Positions 37,224 to 46,431 of a stretch of DNA of 64,000 nt are shown one piece after another. The notes below the pieces were generated by a model, which saw nothing but the letters and a program-made list of their open reading frames with translations, ran no database searches and was not told the DNA's origin. Both the position numbers and the translations under genes were made by a program. Origin of the DNA: an uncultured Saprospiraceae bacterium (GTDB lineage: Bacteria; Bacteroidota; Bacteroidia; Chitinophagales; Saprospiraceae); assembly GCA_937924805.1 (NCBI GenBank), contig CALDTZ010000004.1:89369-153368 (forward strand), given 5' to 3'. Each line of letters starts with the position of its first letter. Position 1 is the first letter of the stretch.

Positions 37224-38261
37224 ATGGCTAATGAAATATTTGGTAAGGTAGAAGAAATGATGAAGGAAATTCAATCCTATGTAGTGGATTCACCAGAAAC
37301 AATGGAGGAATTTCGAATTCGATTTTTAGGTACTAAGAATAAGATTAAACCTTTATTTGCTGAAATGCGAAATGTAGCGAACGAACAAAAAAAGGAATTT
37401 GGGCAAGCATTGAATCAATTAAAGCAAACAGCTGAAGCTCGACTAGAATCAGCAATTGAGACAGTAACAGATCTGTTAGATGGAGAAGAAAACGATAATA
37501 TAGATTTATATGCTCCTGCAGCGCCAAAAAATTCAGGCTCGAGACACCCTATATCTTTAGTCATGAATAAAGTCATTAATATTTTTGACAAAATTGGGTT
37601 TTCAGTAGCCGAGGAACGAGAGATAGAAGATGACTGGCACAACTTTACGGCTATGAATACACCTGAAGATCATCCAGCAAGAGATATGCAGGATACTTTT
37701 TATTTGTTGAATAACCCTGAGCGATTATTACGAACACATACTTCTTCTGTTCAAGCTAGAGTTATGACAAAAACGAAACCACCGATTCGAATCATAGCTC
37801 CTGGGAGAGTCTATAGAAACGAAACAATATCGGCAAGATCACATTGTCAGTTTCACCAGGTAGAAGGCTTATATATTGATAAGAATGTATCATTTGCTGA
37901 TATGAAACAAACCCTTCTTTATTTCGCTCGAGAAATGTATGGTCCTGACACCAAAATTAGGTTAAGACCCAGTTATTTTCCTTTTACAGAGCCAAGTGCA
38001 GAAATGGATGTGTATTGGGGGTTGAAAAATGAAACGGATTACCGGATTACAAAGGGAACAGGTTGGCTTGAAATATTAGGATGTGGAATGGTTGATCCCA
38101 ATGTCTTGGAAAACTGTGGAATTGATTCTAACGAATATACCGGATTTGCCTTTGGAATGGGTATTGAAAGGCAAGCTATGTTACAATATAAGATCGGAGA
38201 CATACGATTGTTATTTGAAAATGACACTCGATTTTTAAAGCAATTTACTTCAGCATATTAG
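37224..38261 (+). CDS. pheS: Phenylalanine--tRNA ligase alpha subunit
   Basis: 345 residues, class II aaRS. An N-terminal coiled-coil (residues 1-85) is followed by the catalytic domain: HPISLVMNKVINIFDKIGF, motif 2 region RIIAPGRVYRNETISARSH, FTEPSAEMDVYWG and motif 3 YTGFAFGMGIERQAML. It pairs with a beta subunit PheT, not encoded here; the next gene is hisS, starting 1 nt after the pheS stop. Its partner pheT is expected elsewhere. Confidence 0.96.
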   Translation: MANEIFGKVEEMMKEIQSYVVDSPETMEEFRIRFLGTKNKIKPLFAEMRNVANEQKKEFGQALNQLKQTAEARLESAIETVTDLLDGEENDNIDLYAPAAPKNSGSRHPISLVMNKVINIFDKIGFSVAEEREIEDDWHNFTAMNTPEDHPARDMQDTFYLLNNPERLLRTHTSSVQARVMTKTKPPIRIIAPGRVYRNETISARSHCQFHQVEGLYIDKNVSFADMKQTLLYFAREMYGPDTKIRLRPSYFPFTEPSAEMDVYWGLKNETDYRITKGTGWLEILGCGMVDPNVLENCGIDSNEYTGFAFGMGIERQAMLQYKIGDIRLLFENDTRFLKQFTSAY

Positions 38262-39614
38262 ATGTCAAATAAAGCAACTCTTTTAAAAGGAACGAGAGAT
38301 TTTGGTGCGAATCAGATTCAAAAACGAGAATTTATATTTGGACACATAAGAAAGGTATTTCAAAAATATGGCTTTGGTCCATTAGAGACACCAGCTATGG
38401 AAAGTATGAATACGTTGACCGGAAAGTATGGTGAAGAAGGGGATCGATTGTTATTTAAGGTTTTAAATAATGGAGATTTCCTCGCAAAAGCAGATCAAGA
38501 AGCACTGAATACAAAAGACTCTAAAAAAGTACTTCCTTCGATTGTGAAAAGAGGGATGAGATATGATCTAACGGTTCCTTTTGCGAGATATGTAGTTATG
38601 AATCAACAGACGCTTAAGTTTCCTTACAAAAGGTATCAGATTCAGCCAGTATGGCGTGCAGATAGACCTCAAAAGGGAAGATACCAAGAGTTTTATCAAT
38701 GTGATGCAGATGCAATAGGGAGTAAAGGGTTGATTTATGAGGCCGAGTTAATGCAAATCTATGATGAAGTTTTTGTCAATCTAGGTTTGAATGTTTGTAT
38801 CCGAATAAACAACAGAAAAATCTTATTTGGTATAGCAGAGAATGCGGGTGTCCAAGACAAATTTATGGATATGACCATTATTTTGGATAAGCTTGATAAG
38901 ATTGGAGAAGAAAAGGTGCGCATGGAGCTTGGTAATAAAGGAATATCTGAATCTTCGATTGATATAATTATGCAAGGAATTGCAATTACAGAATTGGACG
39001 AATTAAAGGATTATTTTAAGAATTCGGAAACAGGCATTCTCGGGTATCAAGAAGTAAAGCAAGTTTTTGATTTTTTATTGGATTCACCTTTAACAAACGA
39101 ATTAAAATTTGACATAAGCCTCGCTAGAGGTTTAGGATACTACACAGGATGCATTTTTGAAGTTGAGTCGAAAGATGCAAAAATGGGGAGTATTGGCGGC
39201 GGCGGAAGATATGATGATCTTACCGGAGTTTTTGGTTTGAAAAACCTATCGGGCGTCGGAATTTCTTTTGGAGCGGAACGTATTTATGACGTTATGAATG
39301 ATTTATTTTTATTTCCAAACGATTTATCGGGACAACCATCACTACTAATTTTAAGTTTAGACGCGTCAATTTTGTCGCATAGCTTCCAATTCGTCACAGA
39401 ACTACGAAAAAATGGTATTCATTGTGATATGTATCCTGAAGCTGTGAAGATGAAAAAACAAATGGCGTATGCAGATGCTCGGCAATACGAAAGTGTGATT
39501 ATCATCGGTGAAGAAGAAGTAAATTCCAAATTATATACTGTAAAGCAACTTTTGTCTGGCAAGCAAGAAAAACTCTCAAAAAAAGAAATTCTCACAAAAT
39601 TTATTGACAAATAG
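38262..39614 (+). CDS. hisS: Histidine--tRNA ligase
   Basis: 450 residues, class II aaRS with motif 1 near GTRDFGANQIQKREFIF, motif 2 RYQIQPVWRADRPQKGRYQEFYQCDAD, and motif 3 GGGGRYDDLTGVFG, then an anticodon-binding domain. The ATG immediately follows the pheS TAG, so the two are translated from one message. A hairpin with 8-bp arms lies just after the stop (39627-39651) but has no T run. Confidence 0.96.
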   Translation: MSNKATLLKGTRDFGANQIQKREFIFGHIRKVFQKYGFGPLETPAMESMNTLTGKYGEEGDRLLFKVLNNGDFLAKADQEALNTKDSKKVLPSIVKRGMRYDLTVPFARYVVMNQQTLKFPYKRYQIQPVWRADRPQKGRYQEFYQCDADAIGSKGLIYEAELMQIYDEVFVNLGLNVCIRINNRKILFGIAENAGVQDKFMDMTIILDKLDKIGEEKVRMELGNKGISESSIDIIMQGIAITELDELKDYFKNSETGILGYQEVKQVFDFLLDSPLTNELKFDISLARGLGYYTGCIFEVESKDAKMGSIGGGGRYDDLTGVFGLKNLSGVGISFGAERIYDVMNDLFLFPNDLSGQPSLLILSLDASILSHSFQFVTELRKNGIHCDMYPEAVKMKKQMAYADARQYESVIIIGEEEVNSKLYTVKQLLSGKQEKLSKKEILTKFIDK

Positions 39615-39626
39615 TTTCGTTATTTA

Positions 39627-39651
39627 TTTCCTTGATTGAACACCAAGGAAA
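39627..39651 (+). other. Hairpin after hisS
   Basis: TTTCCTTG and CAAGGAAA form an 8-bp stem with a 9-nt loop. There is no U run after it, so it may be a processing site or weak terminator for pheS-hisS. Confidence 0.45.
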
Positions 39652-39722
39652 GCTTGTAAATAAACGAATGGCACAGTCTTTGCAATAACATATTAAAATA
39701 AATAATAATATTTAAATCATTG

Positions 39723-39753
39723 TTGCATTATTTCTGAAAGTCAGTTATATTTG
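39723..39753 (+). promoter_or_regulatory. Bacteroidota-type promoter for the lytic transglycosylase
   Basis: TTG (39723-39725), a 20-bp spacer, TATATTTG (39746-39753). Transcription should start near 39760, giving an AT-rich leader of about 125 nt before the ATG at 39885. Confidence 0.7.
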
Positions 39754-39884
39754 CAAATCATATAATTACATATTATATATTATGATTATATGTTATCCGA
39801 ATTTTATTTTATTATTTAAGAACTAGACAAATTTTTATTTGATTATTTAGGTCCCTTTAAACCGGAAATTACAAGTTTTATCCT

Positions 39885-40976
39885 ATGAACAAAATTAAAT
39901 GTATCACAGCATTTGTTGTGGTCCTTTATACGTTATTATTCACAATTCCGAACGAAGTTAATGCCCATATTAACCCAACTTCAGAATTTAATTTGGATAT
40001 TAAGGTTGTCAAGCCTTCAGATGCTCTTATAACTGAGCGTTTGCAGAATATGCAATCGAACATATCTATTAAGTATACTTCAGAGGTCAGAAGTAGAATT
40101 TTACAGTATACAGTGTACCATCGACGAACCACGGAAAAGTTAATTGGCAGAGCCATGCTATTTTTTCCTCTTTTCGACCAAGAAATCTCGAAAAGAAACC
40201 TACCATCAGAGCTAAAAAATGTAGCTGTCGTGGAATCTCTTTTAAAACCACATGCTACTTCCCACTCAGGAGCAGCAGGAATATGGCAATTTATTAAGTC
40301 TACAGGAAGAATGTATGATTTAGAGATTTCAGACATGATTGATGAAAGAAGAGATCCAGAATTGTCTACAGCGGCAGCGTTGGATTATTTGGAATCCTTA
40401 TATAAGCAGTTTGATGATTGGACGTTAGCTATAGCAGCTTACAATTCTGGTCCAGGAAATATTAGAAAGGCAATTAGAAAAGCAGGGAGTAGAGATTTTT
40501 GGGTATTTAGAAAATATTTACCAAAAGAAACGCAAGCTTACATCCCAAGAGTGATTGCATCAATGTACTTAATGAATTACTATCATGAGCATAATTTAGA
40601 GCCGATCACGCCTACTGGTTTGTTTCAATCTACGGTTGAAGTGGTGCCTGTGAAAGATTTGAATTTGAGTGATTTGAGTGTCAACTTAAACATTGATATA
40701 AAAGTTTTAAAATTTTTAAATCCGTTATATAAAAAGAATGTGATACCTGTTTCAACGAATGAAGACAAACAATACACATTGATCTTGCCGGACAATCGAT
40801 TATACGAGTACTACAAAATATATGATGAAGTATCTTTTGCTTTATTTGCAAATAAAAATAGAAACAAGAAACCCAGTGAGACCATTGTTCGTAGGGATAG
40901 TTTAGTTCCTATTGAACGATTGGACAATGAATATGCGATGACCGTTTCCTTACAGGAACCTCGTCGGGTATTTTAA
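39885..40976 (+). CDS. Lytic transglycosylase (MltD-like), LysM-type C-terminal region
   Basis: 363 residues: signal peptide (CITAFVVVLYTLLFTIPNEVNA), then the SLT-type domain with catalytic Glu in KNVAVVESLLKPHATSHSGAAGIWQFI (read in two parts near residues 108-125) and AIAAYNSGPGNI, then a LysM-like segment (NLSDLSVNLNIDIKVLKFLNPLY) at 262-285. It cleaves peptidoglycan glycan strands at the periplasmic face, producing 1,6-anhydroMurNAc ends. It is probably monocistronic with a long leader and its own terminator. It could equally be called a membrane-bound lytic murein transglycosylase D homolog. Confidence 0.9.
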   Translation: MNKIKCITAFVVVLYTLLFTIPNEVNAHINPTSEFNLDIKVVKPSDALITERLQNMQSNISIKYTSEVRSRILQYTVYHRRTTEKLIGRAMLFFPLFDQEISKRNLPSELKNVAVVESLLKPHATSHSGAAGIWQFIKSTGRMYDLEISDMIDERRDPELSTAAALDYLESLYKQFDDWTLAIAAYNSGPGNIRKAIRKAGSRDFWVFRKYLPKETQAYIPRVIASMYLMNYYHEHNLEPITPTGLFQSTVEVVPVKDLNLSDLSVNLNIDIKVLKFLNPLYKKNVIPVSTNEDKQYTLILPDNRLYEYYKIYDEVSFALFANKNRNKKPSETIVRRDSLVPIERLDNEYAMTVSLQEPRRVF

Positions 40977-41000
40977 ATGAGAATTTGTATTTTATATAAA

Positions 41001-41040
41001 AAAAGGTTTCATCATGTTATGATGGAACCTTTTTCTTTTT
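41001..41040 (+). terminator. intrinsic terminator after the lytic transglycosylase
   Basis: GGTTTCATCAT pairs with ATGATGGAACC (one G-T pair) around a 3-nt loop; the stem is flanked by an A run and by a T-rich tail. It may act in both directions. Confidence 0.8.
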
Positions 41041-41109
41041 CCTCAACTAAGGATGATTGGCCTTTTATTTTATTCTCTATTTATCTCTTACCTTTGGTGA
41101 TACCATTTT

Positions 41110-41595
41110 ATGACGAAATCATATAAGAAATATTTAAGCGATGATGATGCGTTGGATCGATTGAAAAAGTATTGCGCATATCAGGAAAGATGTCATCAAG
41201 AAGTTAAAACTAAAATGTTTGAACTTGGTGTTTATGGGGATATTCAGGATGAAATCATTTCCGATTTAATAAGTGAAAACTACTTAAATGAAACTAGATT
41301 TGCCACTAGTTATGTCCGAGGTAAATTTCGATTTAAAAAATGGAGCAAAGGCAAAATTAGGATGGAGTTAAAGCGAAGAAAAATCTCCGCGTATAATATG
41401 AAGAAGGGATTTGAAGAGATCGATGAAGAAGAATATGAAGATAATATTCAACGACTATTGATAAAAAAGAAAAGAACATTAACAAAGGAGGATACATTTA
41501 CTGCAAAACGCAAATTGAGCAATTATATGTTGCAAAAAGGATATACTTATGAAGAATTTAGACCATTTATAGACCTCGTAAATGAAGATGAATGA
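41110..41595 (+). CDS. recX: RecX family protein
   Basis: 161 residues of the RecX three-helix-repeat fold: ALDRLKKYCAYQERCHQEVKTKM, NYLNETRFATSYVRGKFRFKKW and GKIRMELKRRKIS are the family's typical helices. Family knowledge: RecX binds and modulates RecA filaments. recA is not adjacent; instead the stop overlaps the start of an SRPBCC protein by 4 nt. Cytoplasmic. Confidence 0.88.
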   Translation: MTKSYKKYLSDDDALDRLKKYCAYQERCHQEVKTKMFELGVYGDIQDEIISDLISENYLNETRFATSYVRGKFRFKKWSKGKIRMELKRRKISAYNMKKGFEEIDEEEYEDNIQRLLIKKKRTLTKEDTFTAKRKLSNYMLQKGYTYEEFRPFIDLVNEDE

Positions 41596-42035
41596 ATTAT
41601 AAAACATCGGTTATTATCGAAGCTCCGAGAGAAAAAGTGTGGCAATTTATGAGTAACCCTAAAAATACCATTCGGTGGCAGCCTAATTTTGTAAAACATG
41701 AACATCTAACGGGTGAAAAAGGAGCAGATGGATCTACATATAAGCAATATTATCAGGAGAAAGGTCGTAAAATTATCATTATTGAAACCATTGTTACACG
41801 AAGACAACCGGAGTACGTTGAAATAAAATTGGATTCAAAAGGAATGATGACATCTAAGGTAAAAAACACCTTAACAGAACTAGACAATGGCTCATGTGAA
41901 TTGGTATGCCAGGTGAATACAAATTTTCACAACGCTCTTATGTCTTTTCTTTCTCCATTTATGAAAAAGAATTTCATTAAAAGACAAAACCATCATTTTT
42001 CTTTATTGAAAAAAGAAGTTGAAAACGAAATTTAA
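41592..42035 (+). CDS. SRPBCC (START/Bet v1-like) family protein
   Basis: A 147-residue ligand-binding protein. The family start pattern VIIEAPREKVWQFMSNPKNTI is visible (read in two parts near residues 7-27), with RWQPNFV, YVEIKLDSKG and a C-terminal helix FIKRQNHHFSLLKK. The domain has a hydrophobic pocket for lipids or polyketides; the ligand is unknown. It overlaps recX by 4 nt (ATGA), which suggests translational coupling, and is convergent with rlmN (4-nt overlap). Confidence 0.85.
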   Translation: MNYKTSVIIEAPREKVWQFMSNPKNTIRWQPNFVKHEHLTGEKGADGSTYKQYYQEKGRKIIIIETIVTRRQPEYVEIKLDSKGMMTSKVKNTLTELDNGSCELVCQVNTNFHNALMSFLSPFMKKNFIKRQNHHFSLLKKEVENEI

Positions 42036-43081
42036 TCTTTGTTTGCTAATTGACCACAGGCAGCATCAATATCTTTACCTCGGCTTCTTCTTACAGTAGC
42101 CATGACTCCTTTTTGAACAAGTCTAGCCGCAAATGCATCGATCCGTTTCTTCTCTGATTTTGTAAGCTCCACACCTTCAACAGGGTTGTATTCAATGATG
42201 TTTACTTTGACAGGAAAACGATGACATAATTTTGCTAATAGATCAGCATCTTCTATACTATCATTGAATTGCTGAAATGTGATATACTCGTAACTAATTC
42301 TATTTCTAGTTTTTTGATAAAAATAATCAAGTGCATCCATTAATGTAGCTAAATTGTTTTGCTCATTAATCGGCATTATTTCATTTCTTTTTGTATCGTC
42401 GGCAGCATGTAACGATAAAGCTAAATTAAACCTAACGCCATCATCGGCTAATTTTCGAATCATTTTAGCAATACCGGCAGTGCTGACTGTAATACGTCGA
42501 GGAGACATACCTAACCCTGAAGGTGAGGTAATATGCTCAATACTTTCCAAAACATTTTTATAGGCAAGTAATGGTTCACCCATACCCATATATACAATAT
42601 TGGTCAATGGTTTATCAAATTTTTCTAATGATTGTTTGTTAACCTCCACTACTTGATCGTAGATTTCTCCTGGTTCCAAATTTCGTACTCGTTTCATCTT
42701 GCCCGTTGCACAAAAACTACAAGTAAGGCTACATCCAACCTGACTTGAAACACAAACGGTAAATCGATTATCATAAGGCACGGGAATTAAAACTGACTCG
42801 ACCATCTTATCATCAAAGAGCTTGAATCGACTTTTTATTGTTCCATCATCACTAAACTGAGCTTTGTCTAAGCTGATAGTATTTATGATATAGACTTCAT
42901 TCAGCTTTTCTCGGAGAGACTTGGAAAGATTTGTCATTTCATCAATACTATTCGCTCCTTTTTCCCACATCCATTGATAGATCTGCTTAGCCCTAAATTT
43001 AGGCTCTCCCATTCCAGCAAGAATTTGAGTTAAATCATCAATTGATAGTTTTCTTAAATCATATTTTGAAGTCGAATCCAT
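42032..43081 (-). CDS. rlmN: Dual-specificity rRNA/tRNA adenine C2-methyltransferase RlmN
   Basis: 349 residues, radical SAM. The [4Fe-4S] cluster Cys triplet is C117, C121 and C124 in GCSLTCSFCATG; C110 in TVCVSSQ and C342 in AACGQL near the C-terminus match the two catalytic cysteines (C118 and C355 in E. coli). It methylates A2503 of 23S rRNA and A37 of some tRNAs. A TATCTTTG element ends only about 5 bp before the ATG, which suggests a leaderless transcript. Confidence 0.96.
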   Translation of the reverse strand: MDSTSKYDLRKLSIDDLTQILAGMGEPKFRAKQIYQWMWEKGANSIDEMTNLSKSLREKLNEVYIINTISLDKAQFSDDGTIKSRFKLFDDKMVESVLIPVPYDNRFTVCVSSQVGCSLTCSFCATGKMKRVRNLEPGEIYDQVVEVNKQSLEKFDKPLTNIVYMGMGEPLLAYKNVLESIEHITSPSGLGMSPRRITVSTAGIAKMIRKLADDGVRFNLALSLHAADDTKRNEIMPINEQNNLATLMDALDYFYQKTRNRISYEYITFQQFNDSIEDADLLAKLCHRFPVKVNIIEYNPVEGVELTKSEKKRIDAFAARLVQKGVMATVRRSRGKDIDAACGQLANKD

Positions 43082-43086
43082 TAGCT

Positions 43087-43094
43087 CAAAGATA
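43087..43094 (-). promoter_or_regulatory. -7 element immediately upstream of rlmN
   Basis: TATCTTTG on the minus strand, 5 bp from the ATG. If used, transcription would begin at or near the start codon. Confidence 0.35.
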
Positions 43095-43250
43095 CAATTA
43101 GCAAATCAAAAACGCTCCATGAATGGAAATACTAATCTTGATTCAAAAACAAAAGGAAGAAGGAGGTTTTATTTGTTCTTTTTCGGGTTATAAATTTAGT
43201 AGGAAAGCATATTATACACGGTTTATAAAACATATTAAAGATAATCCTCG

Positions 43251-43278
43251 TTTGATTTGTTTGCTATTCCTATTTTTG
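43251..43278 (+). promoter_or_regulatory. Promoter for the MoxR gene
   Basis: TTTG (43251-43254), a 16-bp spacer, TATTTTTG (43271-43278); the spacer is short for the consensus. The moxR ATG is at 43304. Confidence 0.4.
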
Positions 43279-43303
43279 CCCAATATAATATATAAAACAA
43301 AGC

Positions 43304-44269
43304 ATGAGTACACAAAATTCAGAAGTTGCAGCCGTAGACTTATTAGCATCAAAGTATAAATCTCTAAAGCAGGAAATTTCCAAAGTAATTATTGGTCAAG
43401 AAAAAGTAGTTGAAACCGTTATCATTTCTCTATTTGCAAATGGACACAGTTTATTAGTAGGTGTTCCTGGATTAGCTAAGACGCTTTTGGTTAGTACAAT
43501 CTCTGAAGTTTTGGATTTGGATTTCAAACGGATTCAATTTACACCTGATCTTATGCCATCAGATATTACAGGATCTGAGGTTATGGATGAAAACAGAAAC
43601 TTTAAGTTTAATAAAGGCCCATTGTTTTCTAATATCGTTTTAGCAGATGAAATCAATAGAACACCGCCAAAAACGCAAGCTGCATTATTAGAAGCAATGC
43701 AAGAAAGGTCTGTAACTGTCGCTGGTATTAAACATATATTGCCTAAACCATTTTTTGTTTTGGCAACACAAAATCCAATTGAACAAGAAGGGACGTACCC
43801 ATTGCCTGAAGCACAGTTGGATAGGTTTATGTTTAATATTCCATTAGATTACCCATCTTTTGAGGAAGAAATAAAAGTGGTAAAAGAAACGACGTCAAAT
43901 ACGAATGTAACATTATCTAATATACTTACAGGAGAAGAAATTTTAAAATTTCAGCAACTGGTAAGAAAAATCCCTATTGCTGATAACGTGTTGGAATATG
44001 CAGTAAAATTAACAGCAAGAACAAGACCTAATGGACCTCAAGCTACAGATATGGTGAATAACTATATTTCATGGGGAGCAGGTCCTAGAGCTTCTCAATA
44101 TCTAGTATTAGGAGCAAAAACACATGCTGCTGTTCACGGTAAATATAGTCCGGATATTGAAGATGTCCAAGCTATTTCAAAGTATGTATTGAGACATAGA
44201 ATTGTACGAAATTACAAAGCAGAAGCAGAAGGCGTAACAGAAGCCGACATTATTGAAAACTTGCTTTAA
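43304..44269 (+). CDS. MoxR family AAA ATPase
   Basis: 321 residues with Walker A GVPGLAKTLLVSTI near residue 52, Walker B NIVLADEINRTPPKTQAAL near 108, and the sensor ATQNPIEQEGTYPLPEAQLD; C-terminal AAA lid. MoxR ATPases usually sit beside DUF58/VWA partners acting in complex assembly or envelope stress; here the next genes are a DUF4837 lipoprotein and two exported proteins, so the partner is not evident. An ORF at 43123-43359 overlapping the start is a shadow. Confidence 0.92.
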   Translation: MSTQNSEVAAVDLLASKYKSLKQEISKVIIGQEKVVETVIISLFANGHSLLVGVPGLAKTLLVSTISEVLDLDFKRIQFTPDLMPSDITGSEVMDENRNFKFNKGPLFSNIVLADEINRTPPKTQAALLEAMQERSVTVAGIKHILPKPFFVLATQNPIEQEGTYPLPEAQLDRFMFNIPLDYPSFEEEIKVVKETTSNTNVTLSNILTGEEILKFQQLVRKIPIADNVLEYAVKLTARTRPNGPQATDMVNNYISWGAGPRASQYLVLGAKTHAAVHGKYSPDIEDVQAISKYVLRHRIVRNYKAEAEGVTEADIIENLL

Positions 44270-44331
44270 TACTTACTTAATAGTTAGGAGATACACCAAT
44301 ATCAAATGTATATGCATCTATATTGTATTGG

Positions 44332-44364
44332 CATAGAATGATTGAAATTGTCTTTAATTCTATG
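44332..44364 (+). other. Inverted repeat between moxR and the DUF4837 gene
   Basis: CATAGAAT (44332-44339) and its complement ATTCTATG (44357-44364) form an 8-bp stem with a 17-nt loop. There is no T tract, so it may be a regulatory site or processed hairpin. Confidence 0.35.
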
Positions 44365-44387
44365 TATTTTGCATACAATTAATTATA

Positions 44388-45470
44388 GTGAAAGGACTAA
44401 AAAATATTCTAATCTTACTGGTTTTATTAGTAGCATGTAATAATGATGTTGCTAAAAGTTTTGAGCCTAAAAACACAGCTCTGGGTAAGATGAATGAAAT
44501 TGTCGTAATTGCAGATGAAGATTTATGGCAAGGAATGGTTAAAGATTCATTCACATATTACTTTGGGTCCGCTTTTCCAATTCTTCCGGCACCCGAACCA
44601 ATGTTTGACATTCGTCATTTTACAACAGAAGAAATAATGGCTGAACCATTGCGTAGGGAACTTAGAACGTATGCAATATTAGCGGATTTATCGGATGAAA
44701 ACTCAGCGACAACAAAAATGGTCAAGCGAGATTTGGGAGAAACAAAAACCAAAGAAGCGATGACTCAACGAGCCATAAACTCTACGATTGGGAAAAACAA
44801 ATGGGCAAATGGCCAACAATTAATTTATTTTTTCGGTCAAAATGAAACGAATCTGAGTAGTTCGTTTAGAAATAATTTTGCAGCAGCAGCAAAACGAATA
44901 AATGATCATGATTTTAATCAGCTTAAATCTTCTGTTTATGCTCGTGGATTACATTTGGGTCATGGAGCGACACTCAAGCAAAAATATGCTATTGATATTG
45001 AAATTCCGGCAGGTTATGTCATTGCTAAAGAAGAAACAAAGAACAATCTAACTTGGTTGAGGAGAGATACGGATGATGCAACGTTCAATATTGTTTTTCA
45101 ATCATTTAAATATACAAATGAAGCTCAGCTCAAAAAGCCTCAAATTATTACTTTACGAAACGAATTTGGGAAAGAGTATGTAACGACAAGTCAACCGAAT
45201 GCCTATATGGTTGTAAACGATGAAGATTTACCTGTATTTGAATATTTTACAAAAATTGATGATAGGTATACCGTTGAGGTTCGAGGAATTTGGGAAACTG
45301 TAAATGATTTCTTTGGAGGCGCATTCATTACGTATATGATACTAGATGAAAAAAACAGTCAAATCCTATATGCGGATGTTTTTACATATGCACCTGGAAA
45401 AGAAAAACGAAATCTAATGCAGCAAATGGATATCATAATCAAGAGTATTACTTTTCCATCGTCATTATAA
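44388..45470 (+). CDS. DUF4837 family lipoprotein
   Basis: 360 residues starting at a GTG (44388). A short lipoprotein signal (KGLKNILILLVLLVAC, Cys at residue 17) is followed by the family's NEIVVIADEDLWQGMVKDSF, YGSAFPILPAPEPMFD-like segment and, near the C-terminus, RYTVEVRGIWETVNDFFGGAFI. DUF4837 is a Bacteroidota-specific exported family without known function, to my knowledge. It is followed 10 nt later by an unknown exported protein, so the two may be co-transcribed. Confidence 0.87.
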   Translation: MKGLKNILILLVLLVACNNDVAKSFEPKNTALGKMNEIVVIADEDLWQGMVKDSFTYYFGSAFPILPAPEPMFDIRHFTTEEIMAEPLRRELRTYAILADLSDENSATTKMVKRDLGETKTKEAMTQRAINSTIGKNKWANGQQLIYFFGQNETNLSSSFRNNFAAAAKRINDHDFNQLKSSVYARGLHLGHGATLKQKYAIDIEIPAGYVIAKEETKNNLTWLRRDTDDATFNIVFQSFKYTNEAQLKKPQIITLRNEFGKEYVTTSQPNAYMVVNDEDLPVFEYFTKIDDRYTVEVRGIWETVNDFFGGAFITYMILDEKNSQILYADVFTYAPGKEKRNLMQQMDIIIKSITFPSSL

Positions 45471-45480
45471 TTATTAAAAC

Positions 45481-46431
45481 TTGCCCAAAAAGATATTAAT
45501 TCTTTACCTCTTATTATCAAGTTGGACAGTTCTTGGCCAAAGTTTTAAATCAAAATTAAGTTTCCAAATAAAAGCGGAGTGGAGATTAGGCAATCAAAAT
45601 CAATTGGCAAAGATTGGAGCCTATACTTTTGGAACCTTTTCCTACAAAAAAGTAGCCTTCGAAAGTGGTGCAACCGTAGATTTATTTTGGTTTTACAAAA
45701 AATATGGTCGTAAAGAAAAAGGAGTTGGTTATGGATACGAATATTTTGTAGTAGGAGGATATGGTGACAATCATAATCTTTTAGGTTCGGCTATATCCCT
45801 TAGGAATGATTTTGTTTTTTTAAATAAAAAGCAAGGAACATCCTTTGTGGGAATTGGTTTTGGTGTTAATAAAGATATGCTGCCTGCTAAATGGTCTACG
45901 TTTAATCAACGAAAAGGAACGTTCATCATTCGTTATAGTGCTCAAGATTATAGTATTCATATCAACACGTATAATGATTTCAAAATTGGAAACTTATTTA
46001 ACGGTGAAGGAACAGATTATGGAGAAACGGGCGGCGCTTTTATCGGTTACACAAAAATGGGAGCTAACCATCACCATTTAATTCAAGGAGGACTTGTCAT
46101 TGATATATTTACGCCAAAACCTGATTATACTCGATCCCCTAGAAATAAAACAAACTCTGATGATGGTCGTAAAAATGTATGGTATACACAAAAACCTTTT
46201 GAGAATCTATTTCTTGGAAACCTATATGGTTATTTCCATTATCAACAATCGGCATACTCTTTGACATCTAAACTAGGAGTTAATAGCATGAAAACGGGAG
46301 CTTATATTCAAAACAAACTTCATGATGGTTTTGGTTTAAATCCGAGATATCCATGGGACGTAAGTAAGAATGATTCGTTGTTTTTTGAATGCCACGGAAG
46401 CATATTTTATAAATTCAAGATTTATGATTAG
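45481..46431 (+). CDS. Exported beta-rich protein, unknown function
   Basis: 316 residues from a TTG start (45481), 10 nt after the DUF4837 gene. Signal peptide (LILYLLLSSWTVLGQS), then strands rich in Gly, Tyr and Phe (YGYEYFVVGGYGDNHNL, GTSFVGIGFGVNKD, FIGYTKMGANHH). The YGYEYF-GGYG segment and the beta pattern suggest an outer-membrane barrel. A resemblance to 'toxin 23' polymorphic-toxin domains reported in Bacteroidota is only a vague recollection and I would not claim it. The stop overlaps the LRR lipoprotein start by 8 nt. Confidence 0.7.
   Translation: MPKKILILYLLLSSWTVLGQSFKSKLSFQIKAEWRLGNQNQLAKIGAYTFGTFSYKKVAFESGATVDLFWFYKKYGRKEKGVGYGYEYFVVGGYGDNHNLLGSAISLRNDFVFLNKKQGTSFVGIGFGVNKDMLPAKWSTFNQRKGTFIIRYSAQDYSIHINTYNDFKIGNLFNGEGTDYGETGGAFIGYTKMGANHHHLIQGGLVIDIFTPKPDYTRSPRNKTNSDDGRKNVWYTQKPFENLFLGNLYGYFHYQQSAYSLTSKLGVNSMKTGAYIQNKLHDGFGLNPRYPWDVSKNDSLFFECHGSIFYKFKIYD

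Noticed and set aside
43123..43359. 78-residue ORF overlapping the moxR start
   Set aside because: It has low-complexity, basic and Lys-rich composition, no promoter, and overlaps the true ATPase start in another frame.
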